24,720 nucleotides of DNA from JASLDZ01 sp964242895 (GCA_964242895.1 CAXTBN010000043.1:1-24720); one strand, 5' to 3'; shown: positions 8,436 through 16,543, numbered from the stretch's first letter. The notes: generated from the sequence alone by a model not told the origin. Numbers and translations are program-made.

Positions 8436-8939
8436 CTAAGCCTCTATGATCTCGCGGATCTTGGGCTCACGCTCCAGCGCGCTGACGAGCAGGAACTGCG
8501 CCAGGAGCACGCCGATGCCGGCGCCCAGGGCGGAGAAGGGTCCCGCAGGCAGCGGACCGCCCGCCGCGGCGATGTGGATGCGCCGGTAGATCAGCCCCGC
8601 CGCCACGGCGAGCACGCCCAGCCCGGTGAGCACGCTGATCGGGCTCTGGCCGAAGCCGGAGGCGAAGGAGAGCCAGACGTAGCGCTTCAGCCAGCGCCGG
8701 GCGACCTGCATCTGCAGCGTCACCACCAGCACCGCCAGGCCGTAGATGGCGGGGAACACCAGCAGGAACGCGCGCTTGGCCCCGTCGCCGACTGGGATCA
8801 CGCTCCAGGCGTGCAGCACCGCTGCGACATAGACGAGCACGGCGAAGACCGGGGCCGCGCCTTGCATGCGCTTGAAGTCGCGCCAAGCGCGGGTATGCCG
8901 GGCGGGATCGGCCGGACTCCGGCGGAGCGGAGAAGACAT
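8436..8939 (-). CDS. Four-helix integral membrane protein, unknown function
   Basis: A 167-residue protein with about four hydrophobic segments: roughly residues 30-46, 58-77, 100-118 and 134-155. A basic, soluble N-terminal segment of about 25 residues precedes them (MSSPLRRSPADPARHTRAW), and a short charged tail (EREPKIREIIEA) ends the chain. I prefer the ATG at 8939 over an in-frame start at 9038, which would overlap the divergent serine hydrolase start and add no conserved-looking sequence. No motif assigns a function. It stands alone between two plus-strand units. Confidence 0.75.
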   Translation of the reverse strand: MSSPLRRSPADPARHTRAWRDFKRMQGAAPVFAVLVYVAAVLHAWSVIPVGDGAKRAFLLVFPAIYGLAVLVVTLQMQVARRWLKRYVWLSFASGFGQSPISVLTGLGVLAVAAGLIYRRIHIAAAGGPLPAGPFSALGAGIGVLLAQFLLVSALEREPKIREIIEA

Positions 8940-9036
8940 GGCGGGCAGATAGGCGGCCGCGCGGCTCGCCCCAAGCCTTGCCGCGACCGCCCTCGGACCG
9001 CTAACTCCGCGGAGCAACGCGGGTGCAAGGTCGGAC

Positions 9037-10251
9037 ATGCGAGCACATCAAGGGACGGCGGCGGCGATCGCAGCCCTGGCGCTGCTTCCCCTGACGGCGG
9101 CCGCCGCCGCGTCGCCTAGCTCTACCCCCCCGCCCGCAGTGGCCCACGCCGCGGCGGCGCCCACGGCCAACGCGATCACCGATCTCCTGTTCTGGCCGCA
9201 GCCCGTCCGCGACGCGGACTTCCGGCGCATGGAGCAGCTGACGCCCACCCACACGGTGAGGCGCGGCCCCCGCGTTCACCCGCTCGCGGCCGGCCGCTCC
9301 CTCCCCGCGCTGGCCTGGACCGTCGACGGCCGGTCGCAGACGCTGGACGGCTACATCTCCGCCGAACACGTCTCGGGCGTGGTGGTGCTGCAGGACGGCA
9401 AGGTGCGGCTGGAGCGCTACGGCCTCGGCTACGGCGCCGCGGGACGCTGGACCTCCTTCTCCGTCGCAAAGTCCTTCACCTCGACCCTGGCCGGCGCGGC
9501 GGTGAAGGACGGCTACATCAAATCTGTCGACGACCCGATCGTGCGCTATCTGCCGGAGCTGAAGGGCTCGGCGTACGACGGCGTGTCGATCCGCCAAGTG
9601 CTGACCATGACCAGCGGCGTGAAGTGGACCGAGGACTACACCGACCCGAACTCCGACGTGGTCCGCAGCGGAAACGTCCAGGCCCCGCCCGGTCAGGACC
9701 CCGTGCTGTACTTCATGGCCAAGCTGCCCCGCGAGGCGCCGCCCGGGACCAAGTGGGTCTACAAGACGGGCGAGACCAACCTGATCGGCGTGCTCGTCTC
9801 GCACGCCACCCACAAGACGCTGGCCGACTACCTGTCCGAGAAGGTGTGGAAGCCGTACGGCATGGAGCAGGACGCCGCCTGGATCACCTCGCCCACCGGG
9901 CAGGAGTTCGGCGGCTTCGGCCTGTCGGTGGCGCTGCACGACTACGCGCGCATGGGCCAGTTCATCTTGGAGGGCGGTCACGGCGTGCTGCCGTCCGACT
10001 GGCTGGCCAAGGCCACCGCCAAGCAGGCCGACATCGGCGCGCCCGGCCACGGCTACGGCTTTCAGTGGTGGACCAACGACGACGGCACTTTCGACGCCCG
10101 CGGCATCTACGGCCAGATGATCCACATCGACCCGAAGCGCCGCCTCGTCGTGGCCATCAACGGCGACTGGCCGACCGCCGTGGGGCCGCAGCTCTCGGCG
10201 CATCGCCAAGCCTTCCTCGACGCTGTGACGGCGGCGGCGGACCGGAGCTGA
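9037..10251 (+). CDS. Exported beta-lactamase-fold serine hydrolase
   Basis: A 404-residue member of the class C beta-lactamase/penicillin-binding-protein-like hydrolase family (esterases, 6-aminohexanoate-dimer hydrolase NylB relatives, peptidases). A signal peptide is visible at residues 1 to about 25 (MRAHQGTAAAIAALALLPL, then an Ala run). The SxxK motif is SVAK with Ser142 and Lys145 in TSFSVAKSF; Tyr242 in VYKTGETN fits the YxN-equivalent tyrosine; a GIYGQMIHIDP block near residue 370 fits the third motif. The sequence VLTMTSGVKWTEDY is typical of this group. The ATG has AAGGTCGG upstream. It is followed after 2 bases by a VOC-family gene. Periplasmic esterase or amidase activity is likely; resistance to beta-lactams should not be assumed. 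Confidence 0.9.
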   Translation: MRAHQGTAAAIAALALLPLTAAAAASPSSTPPPAVAHAAAAPTANAITDLLFWPQPVRDADFRRMEQLTPTHTVRRGPRVHPLAAGRSLPALAWTVDGRSQTLDGYISAEHVSGVVVLQDGKVRLERYGLGYGAAGRWTSFSVAKSFTSTLAGAAVKDGYIKSVDDPIVRYLPELKGSAYDGVSIRQVLTMTSGVKWTEDYTDPNSDVVRSGNVQAPPGQDPVLYFMAKLPREAPPGTKWVYKTGETNLIGVLVSHATHKTLADYLSEKVWKPYGMEQDAAWITSPTGQEFGGFGLSVALHDYARMGQFILEGGHGVLPSDWLAKATAKQADIGAPGHGYGFQWWTNDDGTFDARGIYGQMIHIDPKRRLVVAINGDWPTAVGPQLSAHRQAFLDAVTAAADRS

Positions 10252-10253
10252 AG

Positions 10254-10676
10254 ATGGCGGCGCTGACGCCCTTTCACTTCGCCTTCCCGGTCGACGACCT
10301 AGACGCCGCACGCCGGTTCTACGGCGGGACGCTGGGCTGCCCGGAGGGGCGCAGCGCGGCGGAGTGGATCGACTTCGACCTCTACGGCCACCAGATCGTC
10401 GCGCATCTCGCGCCCAAGCGCGCCGGCGCGGAACACGCCAATCCGGTGGACGGCCACGACGTGCCGGTGCCGCACTTCGGCGTGGTGCTCGAGCCCGCGG
10501 ACTGGGACGCCCTGGCCGAGCGGTTGAAGGCGGCCGACGTGCGCTTCATCATCGAGCCGCACACGCGCTTCAAGGGCGAGGTCGGCGAACAGTCGACGAT
10601 GTTCTTCCTCGACCCCGCCGGCAACGCACTCGAGTTCAAGGCCTTCGCAGACCGCTCGCAGCTGTTCGCGAGGTAG
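10254..10676 (+). CDS. VOC (glyoxalase/dioxygenase superfamily) protein
   Basis: A 140-residue vicinal-oxygen-chelate protein with two beta-alpha-beta-beta-beta modules. The first is FHFAFPVDDLDAARRFYGGTLG and the second begins VPHFGVVL and ends FFLDPAGNALEFKAF. The plausible metal ligands are His8, His74 and Glu127, the usual H/H/E set of this superfamily. It starts 2 bases after the TGA of the serine hydrolase, with GGAG (10244-10247) six bases before the ATG, so the pair is an operon. Substrates in this superfamily range from methylglyoxal adducts to catechols and antibiotics and cannot be told from the sequence. It converges on apt, with 9 bases between the stops. Confidence 0.9.
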   Translation: MAALTPFHFAFPVDDLDAARRFYGGTLGCPEGRSAAEWIDFDLYGHQIVAHLAPKRAGAEHANPVDGHDVPVPHFGVVLEPADWDALAERLKAADVRFIIEPHTRFKGEVGEQSTMFFLDPAGNALEFKAFADRSQLFAR

Positions 10677-10685
10677 CCCTCGGGC

Positions 10686-11213
10686 TCAGTGCCCCTCGAA
10701 CGCGATCAGCGTCGAGACCGGCACGTCCAGGCTCTTGAGCTTCTCCGCCCCGCCGAGCTCGGGCAGGTCGACGATGAAGCAGGCGGCGACCACCTCGGCC
10801 CCCGCCCCACGCAGCAGCTTCACCCCCGCCTCCGCGGTCCCGCCGGTGGCGATCAGGTCGTCGATCAGGAGCACGCGCTCGCCGGGAGCGACGGCGTCCT
10901 CATGCATGTGCAACTCGTCCATGCCGTACTCGAGCTGGTAGCTGGCCATCACCGTCCGATGCGGCAGCTTCCCCTTCTTTCGCAGCGGCGTGAAGCCGGC
11001 CGACAGCTGGTGGGCGCAGGCGCCGGCCAGGATGAAGCCTCGCGCCTCGATGCCGGCCACCTTGTCGATCTTGGTGCCCGCGAACGGCTGCACCAGGGCG
11101 TCCACCGTCTGGCGGAAGGCGCGGGCGTCGGCCAGGAGCGTGGTGATGTCGCGGAACATGATCCCGGGCTTGGGATAGTCCGGGATGGTGCGGATGGCGG
11201 AGCGGAGGTCCAT
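10686..11213 (-). CDS. apt: Adenine phosphoribosyltransferase
   Basis: Converts adenine plus PRPP to AMP. The 175-residue protein begins MDLRSAIRTIPDYPKPGIMF, the classic Apt N-terminus. It has IEARGFILAG, the RKKGKLP loop and the PRPP-binding motif VLLIDDLIATGGTA. The ATG at 11213 is chosen because family homology starts there and GGTGAG lies four bases upstream; a GTG at 11222 would overlap the trmO stop as GTGA. It is the last gene of the petAB-hydrolase-mtnP-trmO-apt series. With MtnP two genes upstream releasing adenine, its placement makes metabolic sense. Confidence 0.97.
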   Translation of the reverse strand: MDLRSAIRTIPDYPKPGIMFRDITTLLADARAFRQTVDALVQPFAGTKIDKVAGIEARGFILAGACAHQLSAGFTPLRKKGKLPHRTVMASYQLEYGMDELHMHEDAVAPGERVLLIDDLIATGGTAEAGVKLLRGAGAEVVAACFIVDLPELGGAEKLKSLDVPVSTLIAFEGH

Positions 11214-11218
11214 GGTTC

Positions 11219-11677
11219 TCACCAGTAGGCGGCCATGATCTCGCGGGCCCAGGCGGGCTCGCGGATCACGCCGCGGGGTTCGAACCCCTGCATGACGGGC
11301 TTGAGGTCGAGCACGGGCGTGCCGTCGATGGCGTCGAGCCCGCGCACGAGAAGGTGCCGACCTTCGACGTCGCGCATTTCACAGGTGGTCACGCCAAGGC
11401 GGTTGGGCCGAGGGCTGCCGCGCTGGGCGAAGACGCCCACCTCCGGCCAAGCAGGGTTCTCCCGAGGACGGCGCGCGCCGGTGGAGACCTTGGCGGGATC
11501 GATCCGGTGGAAGTGGAACACGACCAGCACATGGGAGAAAGCGTTCAGCCCCCGCAACGCTTCGTCCGGCAGGTGCGGCGCCAGCTCGACGGCGGCTTCG
11601 ACCGACCCCCAAGCGTCGTCCTCGTTCTCGACGCGCCCGCCGCGGACGAAGCCCACGGGATCGAGTTCTATGCTCAC
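11219..11677 (-). CDS. trmO: TrmO/TsaA-like tRNA methyltransferase, short form
   Basis: A 152-residue TsaA/VirR-domain protein. E. coli TrmO uses SAM to methylate N6 of t6A37 in tRNA-Thr. The signature FAQRGSPRPNRLGVT (family FAxRSPxRPNxIG), the NAFSHVLVVFHFHRID block and LDAIDGTPVLDLKPV are readable. The first residues DPVGFVRGGRVEN match the domain start. It is much shorter than the E. coli enzyme (about 235 aa), lacking its C-terminal domain, but single-domain members exist. The start is a GTG four bases after the mtnP stop. It sits between mtnP and apt. Methyltransferase function is from family knowledge only. Confidence 0.85.
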   Translation of the reverse strand: MSIELDPVGFVRGGRVENEDDAWGSVEAAVELAPHLPDEALRGLNAFSHVLVVFHFHRIDPAKVSTGARRPRENPAWPEVGVFAQRGSPRPNRLGVTTCEMRDVEGRHLLVRGLDAIDGTPVLDLKPVMQGFEPRGVIREPAWAREIMAAYW

Positions 11678-11681
11678 GCTC

Positions 11682-12572
11682 TCAGCAAGCCAGCACGCGG
11701 CCGGCCACCGCGTCGAGCTTGGCGACGAGCGCCGGGTCGCGGTGCTCGGGCCGGGTGACCAACGCGGTGTTCAGGCCGGTGTCGATCGGGCTCGGTGCGC
11801 GCGGCGTGGCCGCCAAGGTCGCGCACAGGCGTGTCAGCGCCGCGCGGGCGAGCGCGGCGTTGGCGTGCATCACCTCGAGCACGTGGGAGAGCTCCACGTG
11901 CGCGGCGTCCTCCGCATCGCGCCAGCAGTCGTAGTCGGTCACCATGGCGAGGCTCGCGTAGGGAAGCTCGGCCTCGCGGGCGAGCTTGGCCTCCGGCAGG
12001 TTGGTCATGCCGATGACGTCGCACCCCCAAGACCGGTAGAGGCGGCTCTCCGCGCGTGTGGAGAATTGCGGACCTTCCATTGCGAGGTAGGTCCCGCCCA
12101 CGTGCACGCGCGCACCAGCGTCTTCGGCGGCCGCAGCCGCGAGCGCGGTCAGGCGGCGGCAGACAGGGTCGGCCATGCTGACGTGGGCCACCACGCCCTC
12201 GCCGAAGAATGATGACGCCCGGCCGACGGTGCGGTCGACGAATTGGTCCACGGCCACGAACTCGCCGGGTGCGAGCTTCTCGCGCAGGGAGCCCACCGCG
12301 GAGAGGCTCAGCACGTCGGTGACGCCGCAGCGCTTCAGGGCGTCGACGTTGGCGCGATAGTTCAGGTGACCGGGCGACAGGCTGTGCCCGCGCCCGTGCC
12401 GCGGGAGGAAGCGCACCGGCACGCCCTCGAGCACACCGTGGAGCACCGCATCCGATGGCGCGCCCCAGGGGGACGCCACCTCTCGCCATTCGCGCTGCTG
12501 GAGGCCGTCGATCTCGTACAGTCCCGACCCGCCGACCACGCCGAGCACCCATCCGCCCGAGGCGGGGGTCAT
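11682..12572 (-). CDS. mtnP: 5'-methylthioadenosine phosphorylase
   Basis: Phosphorolyses 5'-methylthioadenosine to adenine and 5-methylthioribose-1-phosphate, clearing a by-product of polyamine and related synthesis. The 296-residue protein carries GVVGGSGLY near residue 15, PRHGRGHSLSPGHLNYRAN, GTYLAMEGPQFSTRAES (about 160-176), GMTNLPEAKLARE and AMVTDYDCW. Asp213 and Asp215 in TDYDCW match the aspartates that read the 6-amino purine in MTA phosphorylases, where inosine/guanosine phosphorylases have Asn. The ATG overlaps the stop of the upstream hydrolase as ATGA. No mtnA or mtnK homologue is in the window, so the fate of methylthioribose-1-phosphate is not visible here. Confidence 0.95.
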   Translation of the reverse strand: MTPASGGWVLGVVGGSGLYEIDGLQQREWREVASPWGAPSDAVLHGVLEGVPVRFLPRHGRGHSLSPGHLNYRANVDALKRCGVTDVLSLSAVGSLREKLAPGEFVAVDQFVDRTVGRASSFFGEGVVAHVSMADPVCRRLTALAAAAAEDAGARVHVGGTYLAMEGPQFSTRAESRLYRSWGCDVIGMTNLPEAKLAREAELPYASLAMVTDYDCWRDAEDAAHVELSHVLEVMHANAALARAALTRLCATLAATPRAPSPIDTGLNTALVTRPEHRDPALVAKLDAVAGRVLAC

Positions 12573-13510
12573 CGCGCGAGCTCCATGATCAGCGGCGCGA
12601 TGCGATCCCAGCCGGGCGTGCCGGGCGCGATCTCCTCCGCATGCGCGGCGTCGGGCAGCACGCGGTAGTCGACGCGGTCGCCCGCGTTGCGCGCCAAGCG
12701 GACGTAGGCCTCGCTCACGGACGGGGGCACGGTCGTGTCCTCGCGTCCTACGACCACGAGCTGGCGCGTGTGAAGCGGCAGCATGTGCGCGGGGCTGGTG
12801 TCGCCGTAGCGGCCGCCCAGCCGCGCGGGCCCCGCCATGGCCTCCACCGGCTCGTCCCCGCACGCCGTCTCTGTGTCCGTAGCGAGGTTCGGGATGCCGG
12901 CGATGTCCACCACCGCCGCGACCGGCAGCGCGCGGCGGCTGGCGAGCGGGCCGGAGGCTATCTTGCGTCGCGCCGCCGCCCACAGGGCCAGGTGCCCGCC
13001 GGCCGAGTGGCCCACGACCACGACCTTGTCCAGGTCGAGCTGCGCCTCGTCGGCGAAGCCGCCCACGCGGTCGAGGGCCGCCCCTACGTCCTCGTAGGTG
13101 CCAGGATAGCCGCCGCCCGCCTCGTCGACGCCGCGGTACTCAATGTTCCAGACCGCGGCCCCACGCTTGCGCAGGTCTTCGGCCGCAGCGTTCATGATCG
13201 AAAGCTTGGCGGTCGACTTGGTCCAGCAACCGCCGTGGATCATGACCACCAGCGGGTGCGGACCTGCGCCTCCAGGGATCCACAGTTCGCCGAACTGCTG
13301 CGGCCCGGCGCCGTAAGCGATCTTGACCTGCGGCTGAGGCTGGGGACGGGCGAGGAACTGCGCCCAGGTCAGCGGCTTGAAGGCGGCCCGTGGACCGCCG
13401 TCCGCCGGCGTCTGCGCTCGGCTCCCCACCGCAAGGCCGCCCGCAACGGCCAGCGCCGCAAGAGCGACAAAGACGACGGCCGGCACGACGGCGCCGCGTG
13501 CGGACCTCAA
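12569..13510 (-). CDS. Alpha/beta hydrolase with N-terminal signal/anchor
   Basis: A 313-residue alpha/beta hydrolase of the HSL/esterase-like type. N-terminal hydrophobic segment at about 8-29 (VVPAVVFVALAALAVAGGL) after two arginines predicts export or membrane anchoring. The oxyanion motif HGGCW is at 92-96, the nucleophile elbow GHSAGG has Ser169, and Asp258 (GREDTTVPP) and His290 (DAAHAEE) complete a plausible triad. The start is taken as TTG (13510), because it keeps the arginine-rich signal N-terminus; a GTG at 13486 is the alternative. It lies 36 bases after petB and overlaps mtnP by 4 bases. The position is where many alphaproteobacteria have the cytochrome c1 gene, to which it is unrelated. 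Substrate unknown; esterase or kynurenine-formamidase-like activity is possible. Confidence 0.85.
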   Translation of the reverse strand: MRSARGAVVPAVVFVALAALAVAGGLAVGSRAQTPADGGPRAAFKPLTWAQFLARPQPQPQVKIAYGAGPQQFGELWIPGGAGPHPLVVMIHGGCWTKSTAKLSIMNAAAEDLRKRGAAVWNIEYRGVDEAGGGYPGTYEDVGAALDRVGGFADEAQLDLDKVVVVGHSAGGHLALWAAARRKIASGPLASRRALPVAAVVDIAGIPNLATDTETACGDEPVEAMAGPARLGGRYGDTSPAHMLPLHTRQLVVVGREDTTVPPSVSEAYVRLARNAGDRVDYRVLPDAAHAEEIAPGTPGWDRIAPLIMELAR

Positions 13511-13546
13511 GTCAGCTCGCCGGGCCGCGACCGGCCGACCGCGACC

Positions 13547-14878
13547 TCACCCCTTGGTCTCGGGCGCCGCCGCCGCGCCCACCGGCATGCCGTGGCCGCC
13601 CGCTGACAGGACCGGGGTGGAGATCGAGTCGGGCTGCTTGGACGGCGTCTCTCGCAGGCCCAGCACCGGCAGGACCACCAGGAAGTATCCGTAGTAGTAC
13701 AGCGCCAAGACCTGGGCGAGCGAGGTGTAGGTGAAGCCGGTCGGCTCGCCCGCCTCATTGCGGCCGATGGGGATCACCACGTCGGCCGGCTCGTGCGCCC
13801 CGCAGAAGCCGAGGAGCACGACGGCCGCCACGAAGAATAAGAAGAACCAGCGCGCGGCGGGTCGGTAGCGCATGGAGCGCACCTTGGACGTGTCCAGCCA
13901 CGGCACGGCGAACAGCAGGCCGATGGAGCCGAACATCGTCATGACGCCCAGCAGCTTGTCAGGAACCGCGCGGAGCATGGCGTAGAAGGGCAGGAAGTAC
14001 CACTCGGGCACGATGTGCGCCGGTGTCTGCAGCGGGTTGGCGGGGATCTGGTTGTCGGCGTGCGCCAGCGCCTCGGGCGCGAAGAACACGAACCAGGCGA
14101 ATAGGATGAAGAACACCACGATCGCGAACGCGTCCTTCACCGTGTAGTACGGATGGAAGGGCACGGTGTCCGCCTTGGACTTCACCGGCACGCCCGTCGG
14201 GTTGTTGTTGCCCGGCACGTGCAGCGCCCAGATGTGTAGGCCCACGACGCCCGCGATCATGAACGGCATCAGGAAGTGCAGGGCGAAGAAGCGGTTCAGC
14301 GTCGGGTCGTCCACGGCGAACCCGCCCCACAGCCAAGTGGTGACGGCGGTGCCCAGCCCCGGAATCACCTTGTCGAAGGCCGAGAACAGGTTGGTGATCA
14401 CCACAGCGCCGAAGTAGCTCATCTGACCCCAGGGCAGGACGTAGCCCATGAAGGCGGTCGCCATCATCAGGAGGTAGATGATGCAGCCCAGCAGCCACAG
14501 CACCTCGCGAGGCGCCTTGTACGAGCCGTAGTAGAGGCCGCGGGCGATGTGCACGTACACCGCCAGGAAGAACATCGACGCGCCGTTGGAATGGATGTAG
14601 CGGATCATCCAGCCGCCGTTCACGTCGCGCATGATGTGCTCGACGCTGTTGAACGCTCCATCGGCGGTCGGGACGTAGTGCATGGCCAAGATCACGCCCG
14701 TCACGATCTGGGTGACGAGGCACACGGCCAGGATGCCGCCGAAGGTGTACCAGTAGTTCAGGTTCTTCGGCGTCGGGAAGTCGATGGCGCTGTCGTAGGC
14801 CAGCCGCACGATGGGCAGGCGCGCGTCGAGCCAGCGCTCGATCCCGGTCTTCGGCTCGTAGGTGGAATGTCCGCTCAT
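13547..14878 (-). CDS. petB: Cytochrome b subunit of the cytochrome bc1 complex
   Basis: Membrane core of ubiquinol:cytochrome c oxidoreductase (also called fbcB). The 443-residue protein has two pairs of haem-ligand histidines spaced 14 residues apart: His96 (YIHSNGAS) with His110 (VHIARGLYYGSYK), and His201 (ALHFLMPF) with His215 (GLHIWALH). The Qo-site motif PEWY is present in VPEWYFLPFYAML. The chain ends with a short Ala/Gly/Pro-rich tail after a final transmembrane helix (YYYGYFLVVLPVLGL); it is not fused to cytochrome c1, as no CXXCH follows. It starts 13 bases after petA with no clear Shine-Dalgarno, which suggests coupling. The next gene is an unrelated hydrolase. Confidence 0.97.
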   Translation of the reverse strand: MSGHSTYEPKTGIERWLDARLPIVRLAYDSAIDFPTPKNLNYWYTFGGILAVCLVTQIVTGVILAMHYVPTADGAFNSVEHIMRDVNGGWMIRYIHSNGASMFFLAVYVHIARGLYYGSYKAPREVLWLLGCIIYLLMMATAFMGYVLPWGQMSYFGAVVITNLFSAFDKVIPGLGTAVTTWLWGGFAVDDPTLNRFFALHFLMPFMIAGVVGLHIWALHVPGNNNPTGVPVKSKADTVPFHPYYTVKDAFAIVVFFILFAWFVFFAPEALAHADNQIPANPLQTPAHIVPEWYFLPFYAMLRAVPDKLLGVMTMFGSIGLLFAVPWLDTSKVRSMRYRPAARWFFLFFVAAVVLLGFCGAHEPADVVIPIGRNEAGEPTGFTYTSLAQVLALYYYGYFLVVLPVLGLRETPSKQPDSISTPVLSAGGHGMPVGAAAAPETKG

Positions 14879-14891
14879 GGGATGGGGCCTA

Positions 14892-15455
14892 TCAGCCGAT
14901 CTTGACCTTGGTGGGTCCGGTGAACGCGTATTCGGGCACGTCGAGGTTACGGGGCGCAGGACCCTTACGGATGCGTCCCGAGCCGTCGTAGACAGAGCCG
15001 TGGCAGGGGCAGAGCCAGCCGTCGTACTCGCCGCCCTTGTTGGGCACGCAGCCTAGGTGGGTGCAGACGCCGACCAGCACCAGCCACTCGGCCTTGCCGG
15101 GCTTCACCCGACTGGCGTCGGTGGCGGGATCCTTCAGGTCGGCGTGGTCGTCCTTGGCGGCCGTGGCGATCTCTGCGGGCGTGCGGTGACGGATGAACAC
15201 CGGCTTGCCGCGCCACTTCACCACCGTCTGCTGACCAAGCTGGGTCTTGCCCAGATCCACCTCGATCGAGGCGAGCGCCAGCGTGTCGCCCGAGGGGTTC
15301 ATCTGGTTGATGAAGGGCCAGACCACCGCCACCGCGCCACCGCCCGCCGCCGAAACGGCCGCGATGTGGATGAAGTCGCGGCGCGACGGCGGGGGGTCGC
15401 CCGCACCGGCGCCGCCCGGCTCCACGTGAGGCTGCCTGTTCAGAACTTCGACCAC
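14892..15455 (-). CDS. petA: Rieske iron-sulfur subunit of cytochrome bc1
   Basis: The [2Fe-2S] electron-transfer subunit of the bc1 complex. The 187-residue protein has a twin-arginine signal-anchor, SRRDFIHIAAVSAAGGGAVAVV at about 24-45, for Tat export. The cluster motifs are CTHLGC (131-136) and CPCHGS (149-154): ligands are Cys131, His133, Cys149 and His152, and Cys136 with Cys151 form the usual disulfide. The reading frame extends further upstream without an ATG; I take the GTG at 15455, preceded by AGGCGAG, which gives a family-typical length. A GTG at 15425 is possible. It is first in the unit and divergent from hemF. Confidence 0.95.
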   Translation of the reverse strand: MVEVLNRQPHVEPGGAGAGDPPPSRRDFIHIAAVSAAGGGAVAVVWPFINQMNPSGDTLALASIEVDLGKTQLGQQTVVKWRGKPVFIRHRTPAEIATAAKDDHADLKDPATDASRVKPGKAEWLVLVGVCTHLGCVPNKGGEYDGWLCPCHGSVYDGSGRIRKGPAPRNLDVPEYAFTGPTKVKIG

Positions 15456-15541
15456 GCCGTCTCGCCTGCTCCCGACCCGGCCGCGTCGGAGCGCGCGGGG
15501 CCGCTGTGCGCGGGCGCGTCCGCCGCCCGCTCGTGAGGGGG

Positions 15542-15569
15542 GATTAAAGCGGGGGGCGCGGCATTTCAA
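15542..15569 (-). promoter_or_regulatory. Candidate promoter for petAB
   Basis: On the minus strand TTGAAA (15569-15564) is followed, after about 15 bases, by GCTTTAATC (15550-15542). This resembles the alphaproteobacterial -35 TTGAC and the Caulobacter housekeeping -10 (GCTANAWC). It would give a leader of roughly 80 bases before the petA GTG. This AT-rich patch stands out in a very GC-rich intergenic stretch. Assignment is by eye only. Confidence 0.4.
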
Positions 15570-15622
15570 CCGTGGCCGGCCGCTTACACCGCCTTTCCTC
15601 AACCGCTACAGCGCTCGACGGC

Positions 15623-16540
15623 ATGACCGACGCGACCGCGAGCCCCCTTCCCGCCCCCGGCGCCGACGCCGGCCCCGATCTCGAGACGCGCAAGGCGCTC
15701 GCCAAGGCGTGGTTCGAATCACTGCGCGACCGGATCGTCGCCGCCCTGGAGGCGCTGGAGGACGCCGCGCCGCCGGCGCTCTACGGCGAGGCGCCCTCCC
15801 CCGCCCGCTTCCGGCTGAAGCCGTGGTCGCGCGAGGACGGCGGCGGCGGCGTCATGGGCCTGATCGACGGCGGGCGCGTGTTCGAGAAGGCCGGGGTGCA
15901 CGTCTCGACCGTGCATGGCGAGTTCACGCCGGAGATGGCGCGCACCGTCCCGGGCGCGGCTGAGGACCCCCGCTTCTTCGCCACCGGCATCAGCGTCATC
16001 GTGCATCCGCGCAACCCTCGCGCGCCCACCGCACACATGAACACGCGCTTCATCGCCACCACGCAGAGCTGGTTCGGCGGCGGCGGCGACCTCACCCCGC
16101 TGCTGGCCGAGCAGCGCTCGCAGGACGCGCCGGACGCCCAGGCCTTCCACGCCAGCTACCGCGCCGCCTGCGACGGCTACGCGCCGGACGCCTACGCCCG
16201 CTTCAAGCAGTGGTGCGACGAGTATTTCCACCTGCCGCACCGCAACGAGCCGCGGGGTACCGGCGGCATCTTCTACGACCACCTGTCCGAGCAGGGCTTC
16301 GAGCACGACTTCGCCTTCACCCGCGCGGTGGGCGAGGCCTTCCTGGTCTACCCCGAGATCATCCGCCGCCGCATGGCCGAGCCGTGGACGGAGGGCGAGC
16401 GCGAACAGCAGCTCGTGCAGCGCGGCCGCTACGTGGAGTTCAACCTGCTGTACGACCGCGGCACGATCTTCGGCCTGAAGACAGGCGGCAACGTCGAGTC
16501 GATCCTCTCCTCGCTGCCGCCGCTGGTGCGCTGGCCCTGA
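15623..16540 (+). CDS. hemF: Oxygen-dependent coproporphyrinogen III oxidase
   Basis: Catalyses the O2-dependent double decarboxylation of coproporphyrinogen III to protoporphyrinogen IX in haem synthesis. The 305-residue protein has the strongly conserved HemF blocks: MNTRFIATTQSWFGGGGDLT, CDEYFHLPHRNEPRGTGGIF, and QRGRYVEFNLLYDRGTIFGL followed by KTGGN, ending ILSSLPPLVRW. The ATG at 15623 is preferred to one at 15572 because family similarity begins around residue 25 of the shorter form. There is no obvious Shine-Dalgarno before it. A GCTACAGC resembling the Caulobacter -10 sits only about 10 bases upstream, so a very short leader is possible. It is divergent from petA, which links haem synthesis and a haem-using complex by position. 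Confidence 0.97.
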   Translation: MTDATASPLPAPGADAGPDLETRKALAKAWFESLRDRIVAALEALEDAAPPALYGEAPSPARFRLKPWSREDGGGGVMGLIDGGRVFEKAGVHVSTVHGEFTPEMARTVPGAAEDPRFFATGISVIVHPRNPRAPTAHMNTRFIATTQSWFGGGGDLTPLLAEQRSQDAPDAQAFHASYRAACDGYAPDAYARFKQWCDEYFHLPHRNEPRGTGGIFYDHLSEQGFEHDFAFTRAVGEAFLVYPEIIRRRMAEPWTEGEREQQLVQRGRYVEFNLLYDRGTIFGLKTGGNVESILSSLPPLVRWP

Positions 16541-16543
16541 GGC

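Noticed and set aside
9037..10251. Reading the serine hydrolase as a beta-lactamase resistance gene
   Set aside because: The SxxK fold is shared by many esterases and amidases, and the motif pattern is closer to NylB-like hydrolases than to AmpC.
10675..10686. Small hairpin AGCC-CTCG-GGCT between the VOC gene and apt
   Set aside because: Only 4 base pairs and overlapping both stop codons; too weak to call a bidirectional terminator.
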